Positions 27,701-39,939 of a stretch of 64,000 nt of DNA are shown in pieces. The stretch's first letter is position 1; every line of letters begins with the position of its first letter. Location of the stretch: NCBI RefSeq assembly GCF_051020955.1, contig NW_027476742.1:1-64000 (forward strand), given 5' to 3'. The position numbers and the translations under genes were made by a program. Under the pieces are notes generated by a model that ran no database searches, had not been told where the DNA came from, and saw only the letters and a list, made by a program, of their open reading frames with translations. The DNA is from Megalopta genalis (taxonomy: Eukaryota > Arthropoda > Insecta > Hymenoptera > Halictidae).

Positions 27701-28430
27701 AAGCTAAATCATGTGCTTCGCATGGAATTGAAGCAACCTCGTTTGTTCCTCCAGCTTTTCAAGCTATATCACTTATATCGCAAGTATTTGAAGCTAAATC
27801 ATATGTGTCGCATGGATTTGAAGCTGAACCTTCTACATCGCATTGATTTGAAGCTAAATCTTGTGTTTCGCATGGATTTGAAGCTAACACGATTGATTAG
27901 TCTTCATTTGAAGCTATATCACTTACACCCCAAGTGTTTGAAGCTATATCATTTGTTTCGCATGGATTTGAAGCTATACCTTCTTCATCGCATTGATTTG
28001 CAGCTAAATCATGTGTTTCGCATGAAGTTGAAGCTAAATCATGTCTTTCACAAGTATTTGAATATGAACCATTTGAATCGCATTGATTTGAACCCGAGCC
28101 TTCTACTTCGCACTGATTTGCAGCTAAATAATGTGTCTCGCATGGATTTGTAGCTAAACCTTCTACATCGCATTGATTTGCAGCTGAATCATGTGTTTCG
28201 CATGGAATTGAAGCCACCTCGTTTGTTCCTCCAGCTTTTGAAGGTATATCACTTATAACGCAAGTATTTGAAGCTAAATCATATGTGCCGCATGGATTTG
28301 AAGCTGAACCTTCTACATCGCATTGATTTGAAGCTAAATCTTGTGTATCGCATGGATTTGAAGCTAAACCTTGTACATCACATTGATTTGCAGCTAAATC
28401 ATGTGTTTCGCATGGATTTGAAGCTAACTC
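24470..28430. repeat. Higher-order block B, copy 3
   Basis: Matches B2 with offset 5,310 up to about 27,300, then continues as the counterpart of B1 (27,653-28,217 against about 9,500-10,061, offset 18,156). B3 therefore joins material shared with both other copies. Near 28,501 and 28,771 there is a further 270-bp (nine-unit) tandem step. Confidence 0.85.
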
Positions 28431-30152
28431 ATTCGTTTCGCCTCCTTTTGAAACTATGTCACTTATATCTCAAGTATTTAAAGCTAAATCATATGTGCCG
28501 CATGGATTTGAAGCTGAGCCTTCTACTTCGCATTCATCTGAAGCTAAATCATTTGTTTCGCATGGATTTGAATCTAAGCCTTGCCCTTCGAATTGATTTG
28601 AAGCTAAATCATGTGTTTCGTATTGATTTGAAGCTAAACCTTCTACATCGCATTGATTTGAAGATGAATCGTGTGTTTCGCATAGATTTGAAGCTAACTC
28701 GTTCGTTCCGCCTCCATTTGAAACTATGTCACTTATATCGCAAGTATTTAAAGCTAAATCATATGTGCCGCATGGATTTGAAGCTGAGCCTTCTACTTCG
28801 CATTCATCTGAAGCTAAATCATTTGTTTCGCATGGATTTGAATCTAAGCCTTGCCCTTCGAATCGATTTGAAGCTAAATCTTGTGTTTCGTATGGATTTG
28901 AAGCTAAACCTTCTACATCGCATTGATTTGAAGCTAAACCTTCTATATTCTATTGATTTGAAGCTAAACCTTCTACCGCTTATTGATTTGAAGCTAAACC
29001 TTCTACATCGCATTGATTTGAAGATAAATCGTGTGTTTCGCATAAATTTGAAGCTAACTCGTTAGTTTCGCAAGCAGTTGTAGCTAAATAATGTATATCA
29101 CATGTATTTGTAGCTAAACCATTTGTTTTGCATGGATTTGAAGCTACGCCTTCTACTTCGTATTGATTTGAAGCTGAATCATGTGTTTCGCATGGAATTG
29201 AAGCAATCTCGTTTGTTCCTCCAGCTTTTCAAGCTATATCACTTATATCGCAAGTATTTGAAGCTAAATCATATGTGTCGCATGGATTTGAAGCTGAACC
29301 TTCTACATCGCATGGATTTGAAGCTAAACCTTCCACATCGCATTGATTTGAAGCTAAATCATGTGTATCGCATGGATTTGAAGCTAACTCGTTAGTTTCG
29401 CATGCAGTTGTAGCTAAATAATGTATATCACAAGTATTTGTAGCTAATCCATTTGTTTCGCATGGATTTGAAGCTACGCCTTCTACTTCGCATTGATTTG
29501 AAGCTAAAGCATTTGTTTCGCATGGATTTGAATCTAAGCATTGTACTTCGATTTGATTTGAAGCTAAATCATGTGTTTCGTATGGATTTGAAGCTGAACC
29601 TTCTACATCGCATTGATTTGAAGCTAAATCATGTGTCTCGCATGGAATTGAAGCTACCTCGTTTGTTCCTACAGCTTTTGAAGCTATATCACTTATATAG
29701 CAAGTATTTGAAGCTAAATCATATGTGTCGCATGGATTTGAAGCTGAACCTACTACATCGCATTCATTTGAAGCTAAATCTTGTGTATCGCATGGATTTG
29801 AAGCTAAACCTTCTACATCGCTTTGATTTGAAGATAAATCATGTGTTTCGCATGGATTTGAAGCTAACTCGTTCGTTTCGCCTCCAGTTGAAACTATGTC
29901 ACTTATATCGCAAGTATTTAAAGCTAAATCATATGTGCCGCATGGATTTGAAGCTGAGCCTTCTACTTCGCATTCATCTGAAGCTAAATCATTTGTTTCG
30001 CATGGATTTAAATCTAAGCCTTGCCCTTCGAATTGATTTGAAGCTAAATCATGTGTTTCGTATGGATTTGAAGCTAAACCTTCTACATCGCTTTGATTTG
30101 AAGCTAAACCTTCTATATTCTATAGATTTGAAGCTAAACCTTCTACCTCTTA

Positions 30153-31556
30153 TTGATTTGAAGCTAAACCTTCTACATCGCATTGATTTGAAGATAAATC
30201 GTGTGTTTCGCATAGATTTGAAGCTAACTCGTTAGTTTCGCAAGCAGTTGTAGCTAAATAATGTATATCACAAGTATTTGTAGCTAAACCATTTGTTTCG
30301 CATGGATTTGAAGCTAAACCTTCTACATCGCATTGATTTGCAGCTGAATCATGTGTTTCGCATGGATTTGAAGCTACCTCGTTTGTTCCTACAGCTTTTG
30401 AAGCTATATCACTTATATCGCAATTATTTGAAGCTAAATCATATGTGTCGCATGGATTTGAAGCTGAACCTTCTACATCGCATTGATTTGAAGCTAAATC
30501 TTGTGTATCGCATGGATTTGAAGCTAAACCTTCCACATCGCATTGATTTGAAGCTAAATCATGTGTATCGCATGGATTTGAAGCTAACTCGTTAGTTTCG
30601 CATGCAGTTGTAGCTAAATAATCTATATCACAAGTATTTGTAGCTAAACCATTTGTTTCGCATGGCGTTAAAGCTAAGCCTTCTATTTCGCATTGATTTG
30701 AAGCTAAATCGTTTGTTTCGCTTGCATTTGAAGCTCTTTCATTTATACTGCAAGTATTTAAAGCTAAATCATTCGTTTCGCATGGATTTGAAGCTAAGCC
30801 TTCTAATACGCATTGTTTTGAATCTAAATCATGTGTTTTGCATGTATTTGAAGCTAACTCGTTTGTATCGAGTGCAGTTGAAGCTAAATCATGTATATCC
30901 CAAGTATTTGAAGCTAAACAATTTCTATCGCATGGATTTGAAGATAAGCCTTCTACTTCGCATTGATTTGAAGCTAAATCATGTGTTTCGCATGTATTTG
31001 AAGCTAACTCGTTTGTTTCAAGTGCAGTTGAAGCTAAATCATGTATATCCCAAGTATTTGATGCTAAACAATTTGTATCGCATGGATTTGCAGATAAGCC
31101 TTCTCCTTCGCATTGATCTGAAGTTAAATCATGTGTTTCGCATGGATTTGAATCTAACTCGTTTGCTTCGCCTGCAGTTGAAGCTATATCATTTATATCG
31201 CAAGCTTTTGAAGGTAAATCATTTGTTTCGCATGGATATGAAGCTAACTTGTTTGGTTCGGATGCATTTGATGCTATATCACTTATATCGCAAGCATCTG
31301 AAGCTAAATCATTTGTTTCCCATGGATTTGAAGCTAAACCTTCCACATCGTATTGATTTGCAGCTAAATCATGTGTTTCGCATGGATTTGAAACTAACTC
31401 GTTCGATGCGCATGCAGTTAAATCTAAATTACGTATATCACAAGTATTTGTAGCTAAACCATTTGTTTCGCATGGATTTGAATCTAAGCCTTGTACTCCG
31501 AGTTGATTTGAAGCTAAATCATGTGTTTCGCATGGATTTGAAGCTAACTCGTTCGT
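30153..31556 (-). other. Stop-free - strand frame (468 codons), duplicate of the 548-codon one
   Basis: Bounded by TAA at 31,557-31,559 and TAA at 30,150-30,152. It is family C copy 1, shorter because copy 2 has the extra rearranged segment. No ATG is present in frame; a GTG at 31,346 would give 398 codons. I noticed three differences from copy 2 in this area. Two are silent in this frame (Leu near 31,018, Ala near 31,062) and one changes Val to Gly (near 31,107). That is too few to argue for selection. Confidence 0.4.
30662..31453 (+). other. Long + strand frame over family C (about 263 codons), probably fortuitous
   Basis: Begins at an ATG in TTTCGCATGGCG and runs to a TAG in TATTTGTAGC. 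It encodes Leu-, His-, Lys- and Arg-rich decapeptides of the form R-M-D-L-K-L-N-x-x-x. It lies antisense to the 468-codon - strand frame. In the rest of the array this frame is closed repeatedly by TAG in common unit types (CGTTAGTTTCGC and TTGTAGCTA), so it looks like a by-product of the 30-bp period. Comparable runs occur at 28,268-29,065, 29,453-30,235, 50,281-51,039 and 7,306-8,028. Confidence 0.35.
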
Positions 31557-31695
31557 TTAACATGCAGTTAAATCTAAATAACGTATATCACAAGTATTTG
31601 TGGCTAAACCATTTGTTTCGCATGAATTTCAAGCTAAGCCTTCTACTTCGAATTGATTTGAAGCTAAATCATGTGTTTCGCATGGATCTGAAGTT

Positions 31696-34345
31696 AACTC
31701 GTTAGTTTCGCAAGCAGTTGTAGCTAAATAATGTATATCACATGTATTTGTAGCTAAACCATTTGTTTTGCATGGATTTGAAGCTACGCCTTCTACTTCG
31801 CATTGATTTGAAGCTGAATCATGTGTTTCGCATGGAATTGAAGCAATCTCGTTTGTTCCTCCAGCTTTTCAAGCTATATCACTTATATCGCAAGTATTTG
31901 AAGCTAAATCATATGTGTCGCATGGATTTGAAGCTGAACCTTCTACATCGCATGGATTTGAAGCTAAACCTTCCACATCGCATTGATTTGAAGCTAAATC
32001 ATGTGTATCGCATGGATTTGAAGCTAACTCGTTAGTTTCGCATGCAGTTGTAGCTAAATAATGTATATCACAAGTATTTGTAGCTAATCCATTTGTTTCG
32101 CATGGATTTGAAGCTACGCCTTCTACTTCGCATTGATTTGAAGCTAAAGCATTTGTTTCGCATGGATTTGAATCTAAGCATTGTACTTCGATTTGATTTG
32201 AAGCTAAATCATGTGTTTCGTATGGATTTGAAGCTGAACCTTCTACATCGCATTGATTTGAAGCTAAATCATGTGTCTCGCATGGAATTGAAGCTACCTC
32301 GTTTGTTCCTACAGCTTTTGAAGCTATATCACTTATATAGCAAGTATTTGAAGCTAAATCATATGTGTCGCATGGATTTGAAGCTGAACCTACTACATCG
32401 CATTCATTTGAAGCTAAATCTTGTGTATCGCATGGATTTGAAGCTAAACCTTCTACATCGCTTTGATTTGAAGATAAATCATGTGTTTCGCATGGATTTG
32501 AAGCTAACTCGTTCGTTTCGCCTCCAGTTGAAACTATGTCACTTATATCGCAAGTATTTAAAGCTAAATCATATGTGCCGCATGGATTTGAAGCTGAGCC
32601 TTCTACTTCGCATTCATCTGAAGCTAAATCATTTGTTTCGCATGGATTTAAATCTAAGCCTTGCCCTTCGAATTGATTTGAAGCTAAATCATGTGTTTCG
32701 TATGGATTTGAAGCTAAACCTTCTACATCGCTTTGATTTGAAGCTAAACCTTCTATATTCTATAGATTTGAAGCTAAACCTTCTACCTCTTATTGATTTG
32801 AAGCTAAACCTTCTACATCGCATTGATTTGAAGATAAATCGTGTGTTTCGCATAGATTTGAAGCTAACTCGTTAGTTTCGCAAGCAGTTGTAGCTAAATA
32901 ATGTATATCACAAGTATTTGTAGCTAAACCATTTGTTTCGCATGGATTTGAAGCTAAACCTTCTACATCGCATTGATTTGCAGCTGAATCATGTGTTTCG
33001 CATGGATTTGAAGCTACCTCGTTTGTTCCTACAGCTTTTGAAGCTATATCACTTATATCGCAATTATTTGAAGCTAAATCATATGTGTCGCATGGATTTG
33101 AAGCTGAACCTTCTACATCGCATTGATTTGAAGCTAAATCTTGTGTATCGCATGGATTTGAAGCTAAACCTTCCACATCGCATTGATTTGAAGCTAAATC
33201 ATGTGTATCGCATGGATTTGAAGCTAACTCGTTAGTTTCGCATGCAGTTGTAGCTAAATAATCTATATCACAAGTATTTGTAGCTAAACCATTTGTTTCG
33301 CATGGCGTTAAAGCTAAGCCTTCTATTTCGCATTGATTTGAAGCTAAATCGTTTGTTTCGCTTGCATTTGAAGCTCTTTCATTTATACTGCAAGTATTTA
33401 AAGCTAAATCATTCGTTTCGCATGGATTTGAAGCTAAGCCTTCTAATACGCATTGTTTTGAATCTAAATCATGTGTTTTGCATGTATTTGAAGCTAACTC
33501 GTTTGTATCGAGTGCAGTTGAAGCTAAATCATGTATATCCCAAGTATTTGAAGCTAAACAATTTCTATCGCATGGATTTGAAGATAAGCCTTCTACTTCG
33601 CATTGATTTGAAGCTAAATCATGTGTTTCGCATGTATTTGAAGCTAACTCGTTTGTTTCGAGTGCAGTTGAAGCTAAATCATGTATATCCCAAGTATTTG
33701 AAGCTAAACAATTTGTATCGCATGGATTTGCAGATAAGCCTTCTACTTCGCATTGATCTGAAGTTAAATCATGTGTTTCGCATGGATTTGAATCTAACTC
33801 GTTTGCTTCGCCTGCAGTTGAAGCTATATCATTTATATCGCAAGCTTTTGAAGGTAAATCATTTGTTTCGCATGGATATGAAGCTAAACCTTCCACATCG
33901 TATTGATTTGCAGCTAAATCATGTGTTTCGCATGGATTTGAAACTAACTCGTTCGATGCGCATGCAGTTAAATCTAAATTACGTATATCACAAGTATTTG
34001 TAGCTAAACCATTTGTTTCGCATGGATTTGAATCTAACTCGTTTGCTTCGCCTGCAGTTGAAGCTATATCATTTATATCGCAAGCTTTTGAAGGTAAATC
34101 ATTTGTTTCGCATGGATATGAAGCTAACTTGTTTGGTTCGGATGCATTTGATGCTATATCACTTATATCGCAAGCATCTGAAGCTAAATCATTTGTTTCC
34201 CATGGATTTGAAGCTAAACCTTCCACATCGTATTGATTTGCAGCTAAATCATGTGTTTCGCATGGATTTGAAACTAACTCGTTCGATGCGCATGCAGTTA
34301 AATCTAAATTACGTATATCACAAGTATTTGTAGCTAAACCATTTG
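31696..34345. repeat. Higher-order repeat family C, copy 2, with internal rearrangement
   Basis: Collinear with copy 1 up to about 33,883, then jumps 90 bp (three units) ahead relative to copy 1 at the CATGGATATGAAGCTAAACC junction. After about 34,020 it steps back and repeats the segment in full form (34,021-34,345, equal to 31,141-31,465). A short version lacking three units and a full version therefore lie side by side. Confidence 0.85.
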
Positions 34346-34436
34346 TTTCGCATGGATTTGAATCTAAGCCTTGTACTCCGAGTTGATTTGAAGCTAAATC
34401 ATGTGTTTCGCATGGATTTGAAGCTAACTCGTTCGT
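32793..34436 (-). other. Longest stop-free - strand frame (548 codons), coding status doubtful
   Basis: Between a TAA at 34,437-34,439 and a TAA at 32,790-32,792 the - strand reads 548 codons of decapeptide repeats of the form C-[DE]-x-x-[DEG]-L-A-S-N-x. Cys recurs about every ten residues and is replaced by Trp (SNTWDIHDLAS), Ala, Leu or Phe in some units. The product would be acidic, polar and free of obvious signal peptides or membrane segments. There is no in-frame ATG; only GTG or TTG codons could start it (GTG at 34,226 gives 478 codons). This run spans family C copy 2. I recognise no family. It could be a relict of a repetitive coding exon, but it may simply reflect a repeat consensus that lacks stops in this frame. 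I consider present-day coding unlikely. Confidence 0.4.
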
Positions 34437-34744
34437 TTAACATGCAGTTAAATCTAAATAACGTATATCACAAGTATTTGTGGCTAAACCATTTGTTTCG
34501 CATGAATTTCAAGCTAAGCCTTCTACTTCGAATTGATTTGAAGCTAAATCATGTGTTTCGCATGGATCTGAAGTTAACTCGTTCGTTTCGCCTGCAGTTG
34601 AACCTACATCACTAATATCGCAAGTATTTGAAGCTAAATCATGTATATCGCGTGGATTTTGAAGCTAGCTTGTTTCATTAGTCTGCATTTGAAGCTATAT
34701 CACTTATACCCCAAGTGTTTGAAGCTAAATCATTTGTTTTGCAT

Positions 34745-36060
34745 GGATTTGAAGCCAAGGCTTCTACTTCGCATTCATTTGAAGCTAAATCATTTGTTTC
34801 GCATGGATTTGAATCTAAGCCTTGTCCTTCGAATTGATTTGAATCTAAATCATGTGTGTCGTATGGATTTGAAGCTAAACCTTCTACTTCGCATTTATTT
34901 GAAGCTAAACCTTCTATATTCTATTGATTTGAAGCTAAACCATCTACCTCTTATTGATTTGAAGCTAAACCTTATACATCGCATTGATTAGATGATAAAT
35001 CGTGTGTTTCGCATGGATTTGAAGCTAACTCATTTGTTTGGCATGCAGTTGAAGCTAAATCATGTATATCACAAGTATTAGAAGCTAAACTATTTGTTTC
35101 GCATTTATTTTGAGCAAAGCCTTCTACTTCTCATAGATTTGTAATTAACTGATGTGTTTGATTTGGATTTAAAGCTAACTCCTTTGTTTCGCAAGCTGTT
35201 GAAGCTAAATTATGTATATCACAAGTATTTGAAGCAGCACCATTTGTTTCGCATGAATATCAAGCTAAACCATGCGTTTCGCATGAATTTGAAGCTAAAT
35301 CACGTGTTTCGCATTGATTTGAAGAGAAACAAGGTGTTTCGCATGGATTTGAAGCTAACTCGTTCGTTTCGCCTGCATTTGAAGCTATATCACTTATAGC
35401 GCAAGTATCTGAAGCTAAATCGTTTGTTTCGCGCGGATTTGAAGCTAAACATTCTACATCGTATTGATTTGAAGTTGAATCATGTGTTTCGCGTGGATTT
35501 GAAGCTAACTCATTTGTCTCTCCTGCATTTGAAGCTATATTACTTATATCGCAAGTATTTGAATGTAAATCATTTGTTTCGCGCGGATACGAAGCTAAAC
35601 CTTCTAGATCGCATTGGTTTGAAGCTAAATCATGTGTTTAGCATGTATTTGAAGCTAACACGTTTGTTTCGCATGCAGTTGAATCTAAATCATGTATATC
35701 ACAAGTAGTTGAAGCTAAGCCATTTGTTTCGCCTGCATTTGAAGCTAAATCATGTGTTTTGCTTCGATTTGAAGCTAACTGTTTGGTTTCGTCTGCGTTT
35801 GAAGCTATGTCACTTATATCGCAAGTATCTGAAGCTAAATTATATGTTTCAGATGGATTTGAAGCTAAACCGTCTACATTGCATTGATTTGCATCTAAAC
35901 CATGTGTTTCTCATGGATTTGAAGCTAAGCCTTCTACTTCGCATTGATGTGAAGCTAAATCATGTGTGTCGCATTGATTTGAAGCTAAATCATGTGTTTC
36001 GCGTGGACTTGAAGCTAACTGGTTGGTTTCGCATGCATTTGTAGGTGTATCCCTCATATT
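34745..36060. repeat. Strongly diverged stretch of 30-bp units
   Basis: Units here depart furthest from consensus, for example TTTATTTTGAGCAAAGCC, TTAACTGATGTGTTTGATTTGG, GAGAAACAAGGTG and CTAACTGTTTGGTTTCGTC. The 30-bp spacing is still visible. Bases 34,745 to about 35,473 recur at 39,128 to about 39,856 (offset 4,383). The remainder, about 35,475-36,060, has no second copy that I noticed. Confidence 0.75.
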
Positions 36061-36800
36061 CGCAAGTATTTGAACCTAAATCATTCGATTCGCATGGCGT
36101 TAAAGCTAAGCCTTCTATTTCGCATTGATTTGAAGCTAAATCGTTTGTTTCGCTTGCATTTGAAGCTCTTTCATTTATACTGCAAGTATTTAAAGCTAAA
36201 TCATTCGTTTCGCATGGATTTGAAGCTAAGCCTTCTAATACGCATTGTTTTGAATCTAAATCATGTGTTTTGCATGTATTTGAAGCTAACTCGTTTGTAT
36301 CGAGTGCAGTTGAAGCTAAATCATGTATATCCCAAGTATTTGAAGCTAAACAATTTCTATCGCATGGATTTGAAGATAAGCCTTCTACTTCGCATTGATT
36401 TGAAGCTAAATCATGTGTTTCGCATGTATTTGAAGCTAACTCGTTTGTTTCGAGTGCAGTTGAAGCTAAATCATGTATATCCCAAGTATTTGAAGCTAAA
36501 CAATTTGTATCGCATGGATTTGCAGATAAGCCTTCTACTTCGCATTGATCTGAAGTTAAATCATGTGTTTCGCATGGATTTGAATCTAACTCGTTTGCTT
36601 CGCCTGCAGTTGAAGCTATATCATTTATATCGCAAGCTTTTGAAGGTAAATCATTTGTTTCGCATGGATATGAAGCTAAACCTTCCACATCGTATTGATT
36701 TGCAGCTAAATCATGTGTTTCGCATGGATTTGAAACTAACTCGTTCGATGCGCATGCAGTTAAATCTAAATTACGTATATCACAAGTATTTGTAGCTAAA
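36060..36800. repeat. Higher-order repeat family C, partial copy 3
   Basis: Starts with the family-specific CGCATGGCGTTAAAG unit at about 36,090, which is 2,792 bp beyond its counterpart in copy 2. It carries the three-unit deletion version (CATGGATATGAAGCTAAACC at about 36,663). It is therefore derived from, or shares a source with, the short version at 33,781-34,020 rather than copy 1. Bases 36,805 to about 37,100 continue as a copy of 34,343 onward (offset 2,462). Confidence 0.85.
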
Positions 36801-38849
36801 CCATTTGTTTCGCATGGATTTGAATCTAAGCCTTGTACTCCGAGTTGATTTGAAGCTAAATCATGTGTTTCGCATGGATTTGAAGCTAACTCGTTCGTTT
36901 AAGATGCAGTTAAATCTAAATAACGTATATCACAAGTATTTGTGGCTAAACCATTTGTTTCGCATGAATTTCAAGCTAAGCCTTCTACTTCGAATTGATT
37001 TGAAGCTAAATCATGTGTTTCGCATGGATCTGAAGTTAACTCGTTCGTTTCGCCTGCAGTTGAACCTACATCACTAATATCGCAAGTATTTGAAGCTAAA
37101 TCATGTATATCGCGTGGATTTTGAAGCTAACTCGTTTCATTAGTCTGCATTTGAAGCTATATCACTTATACCCCAAGTGTTTGAAGCTAAATCATTTGTT
37201 TTGCATGGATTTGAAGCTAAGCCTTCTACTTCGCATTCATTTGAAGCTAAATCATTTGTTTCGCATGGATTTGAATCTAAGCATTGTACTTCGAATTGAT
37301 TTGAAGCTAAATCATTTGTTTCGTATGGATTTGAAGCTGAACCTTCTACATCGCATTGATTTGAAGCTAAATCATGTGTCTCGCATGGAATTGAAACTAT
37401 CTCGTTTCTTCCCACAGCTTTTGAAGCTATATCACTTATATCGCAAGTATTTGAAGCTAAATCATATGTGTCTCATGGATTTGAAGCTGAACCTACTACA
37501 TCGCATTGATTTGAAGCTAAATCTTGTGTATGTCATGGATTTGAAGCTAAACCTTCTACATCGCATTGATTTGAAGCTAAATCATGTGTACCGCATGGAT
37601 TTGAAGTTAACTCCTTTGTTTCACATGCAGTTGTAGCTAAATAATGTATATCACAAGTATTTGTAGTTAAACCATTTGTTTTGCATGGATTTGAAGCCAA
37701 GCCTTCTACTTCGCATTCATTTGAAGCTAAATCATTTGTTTTGCATGGCTTTGAATCTATGCCTTGTCCTTCGAATTTATTTGAATCTAAATCATGTGTG
37801 TCGTATGGATTTGAAGCTAAACCTTCTACATCGCATTGATTTGAAGCTAAACCTTCTACATTCTATTGATCTCAAGCTAAAGCTTCTACCTCTTATTGTT
37901 TTGAAGCTAAACCATCTACATCGCATTGATTTGAAGCTAAATCATGTGTATCGCGTGGATTTTGAAGCTAACTCGTTTGATTAGTCTTCATTTGAAGCTA
38001 TATCACTTACACCCCAAGTGTTTGAAGCTATATCATTTGTTTCGCATGGATTTTAAGCTAAACCTTCTCCATCGCATTGATTTGCAGCTAAATCATGTGT
38101 TTCGCATGGATTAGAAGCTAACTCGTTCGTTGCGCATGCAGTTAAATCTAAATAACGTATATCACAAGTATTTGAAGCTACACCATTTGATTCGCATGGA
38201 TTTGAAGATAAGCCTTGTCCTTCGAATTGATTTGAAGCTAAATCATGTGTTTCGTATGGATATGAAGCTAAACCTTCTACATCGTATTGATTTGAAGCTA
38301 AATCATGTGTCTCGCATGGATTTGAAGCTTAACTTTCTACATCGCATTGATTTGAAGCTAAAGCATGTATATATCATGGATTTGAAGCTAACTCGTTTGT
38401 TTCGCATGCAGTTGTAGCTAAATAATGTATATCACAAGCATTTGTAGCTAAACCATTTGTTTTGCATGGATTTGAAGCTAAGCCTCCTACTTCGCATTCA
38501 TTTGAAGCTAAATCATTTGTTTCGCATGGATTTGAATCTAAGCATTGTACTTCGAATTGATTTGAAGCTAAATCATGTGTTTCGTATGGATTTGAAGCTG
38601 AACCTTCTACATCGCATTGATTTGAAGCTAAATCATGTGTCGCGCATGGAATTGAAGCTAGCTCGTTTGTTCCTACAGCTTTTGAAGCTATATCACTTAT
38701 ATCGCAAGTATTTGAAGCTTAATCATATGTGTCGCATGGATTTGAAGCTGAACCTACTACATCGCATTGATTTGAAGCTAAATCTTGTGTATGGCATGGA
38801 TTTGATGCGAAACCTTCTACATCGCATTGATTTGAAGCTAAATCATTTG

Positions 38850-39380
38850 TATCGCATGGATTTGAATCTAAGCCTTGTCCTTCGAATTGATTTGAATCTA
38901 AATCATGTGTGTCGTATGGATTTGAAGCTAAACCTTCTACTTCGCATTTATTTGAAGCTAAACCTTCTATATTCTATTGATTTGAAGCTAAACCATCTAC
39001 CTCTTATTGATTTGAAGCTAAACCTTATACATCGCATTGATTAGATGATAAATCGTTTGTTTCGCATGCAGTTGTAGCTAAATAATGTTTATCACAAGTA
39101 TTTGTAGTTAAACCATTTGTTTTGCATGAATTTGAAGCCAAGCCTTCTACTTCGCATTCATTTGAAGCTAAATCATTTGTATCGCATGGATTTGAATCTA
39201 AGCCTTGTCCTTCGAATTGATTTGAATCTAAATCATGTGTGTCGTATGGATTTGAAGCTAAACCTTCTACTTCGCATTTATTTGAAGCTAAACCTTCTAT
39301 ATTCTATTGATTTGAAGCTAAACCATCTACCTCTTATTGATTTGAAGCTAAACCTTATACATCGCATTGATTAGATGATA
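38850..39380. repeat. 330-bp tandem duplication (11 units)
   Basis: The run starting GAATCTAAGCCTTGTCC at 38,864 recurs at 39,194 and continues to about 39,380, including ACCTTATACATCGC. The same run is present at 34,811, so three related copies exist. Confidence 0.8.
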
Positions 39381-39856
39381 AATCGTGTGTTTCGCATGGA
39401 TTTGAAGCTAACTCGTTTGTTTGGCATGCAGTTGAAGCTAAATCATGTATATCACAAGTATTAGAAGCTAAACTATTTGTTTCGCATTTATTTTGAGCTA
39501 AGCCTTCTACTTCTCATAGATTTGTAATTAACTGATGTGTTTGATTTGGATTTAAAGCTAACTCCTTTGTTTCGCAAGCTGTTGAAGCTAAATTATGTAT
39601 ATCACAAGTATTTGAAGCAGCACCATTTGTTTCGCATGAATATCAAGCTAAACCATGCGTTTCGCATGAATTTGAAGCTAAATCACGTGTTTCGCATTGA
39701 TTTGAAGAGAAACAAGGTGTTTCGCATGGATTTGAAGCTAACTCGTTCGTTTCGCCTGCATTTGAAGCTATATCACTTATATCGCAAGTATCTGAAGCTA
39801 AATCGTTTGTTTCGCGCGGATTTGAAGCTAAACATTATACATCGTATTGATTTGAA
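39128..39856. repeat. Second copy of the diverged block of 34,745-35,473
   Basis: Collinear at offset 4,383 with very few differences, for example GAGCTAAGCC here and GAGCAAAGCC at about 35,112. It ends where ACATTATACATCGTATTG switches to an ordinary TCATGTGTACCGC unit, a visible recombination junction. Confidence 0.82.
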
Positions 39857-39939
39857 GCTAAATCATGTGTACCGCATGGATTTGAAGTTAACTCCTTTGT
39901 TTCACATGCAGTTGTAGCTAAATAATGTATATCACAAGT

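Larger units (their letters stand above)
29056..31695. repeat. Higher-order repeat family C, copy 1 (2,640 bp)
   Basis: Matches the next 2,640 bp (88 units) at constant offset, for example 29,123/31,763, 29,453/32,093, 30,293/32,933 and 30,653/33,293. The part from about 30,650 to 31,320 holds units found only in this family (CGCATGGCGTTAAAG, CTCTTTCATTTATACTGC, ATGTATATCCCAAG). It includes a five-unit (150-bp) submodule present twice. These units are more diverged from the array consensus than those of most other blocks. Confidence 0.92.
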
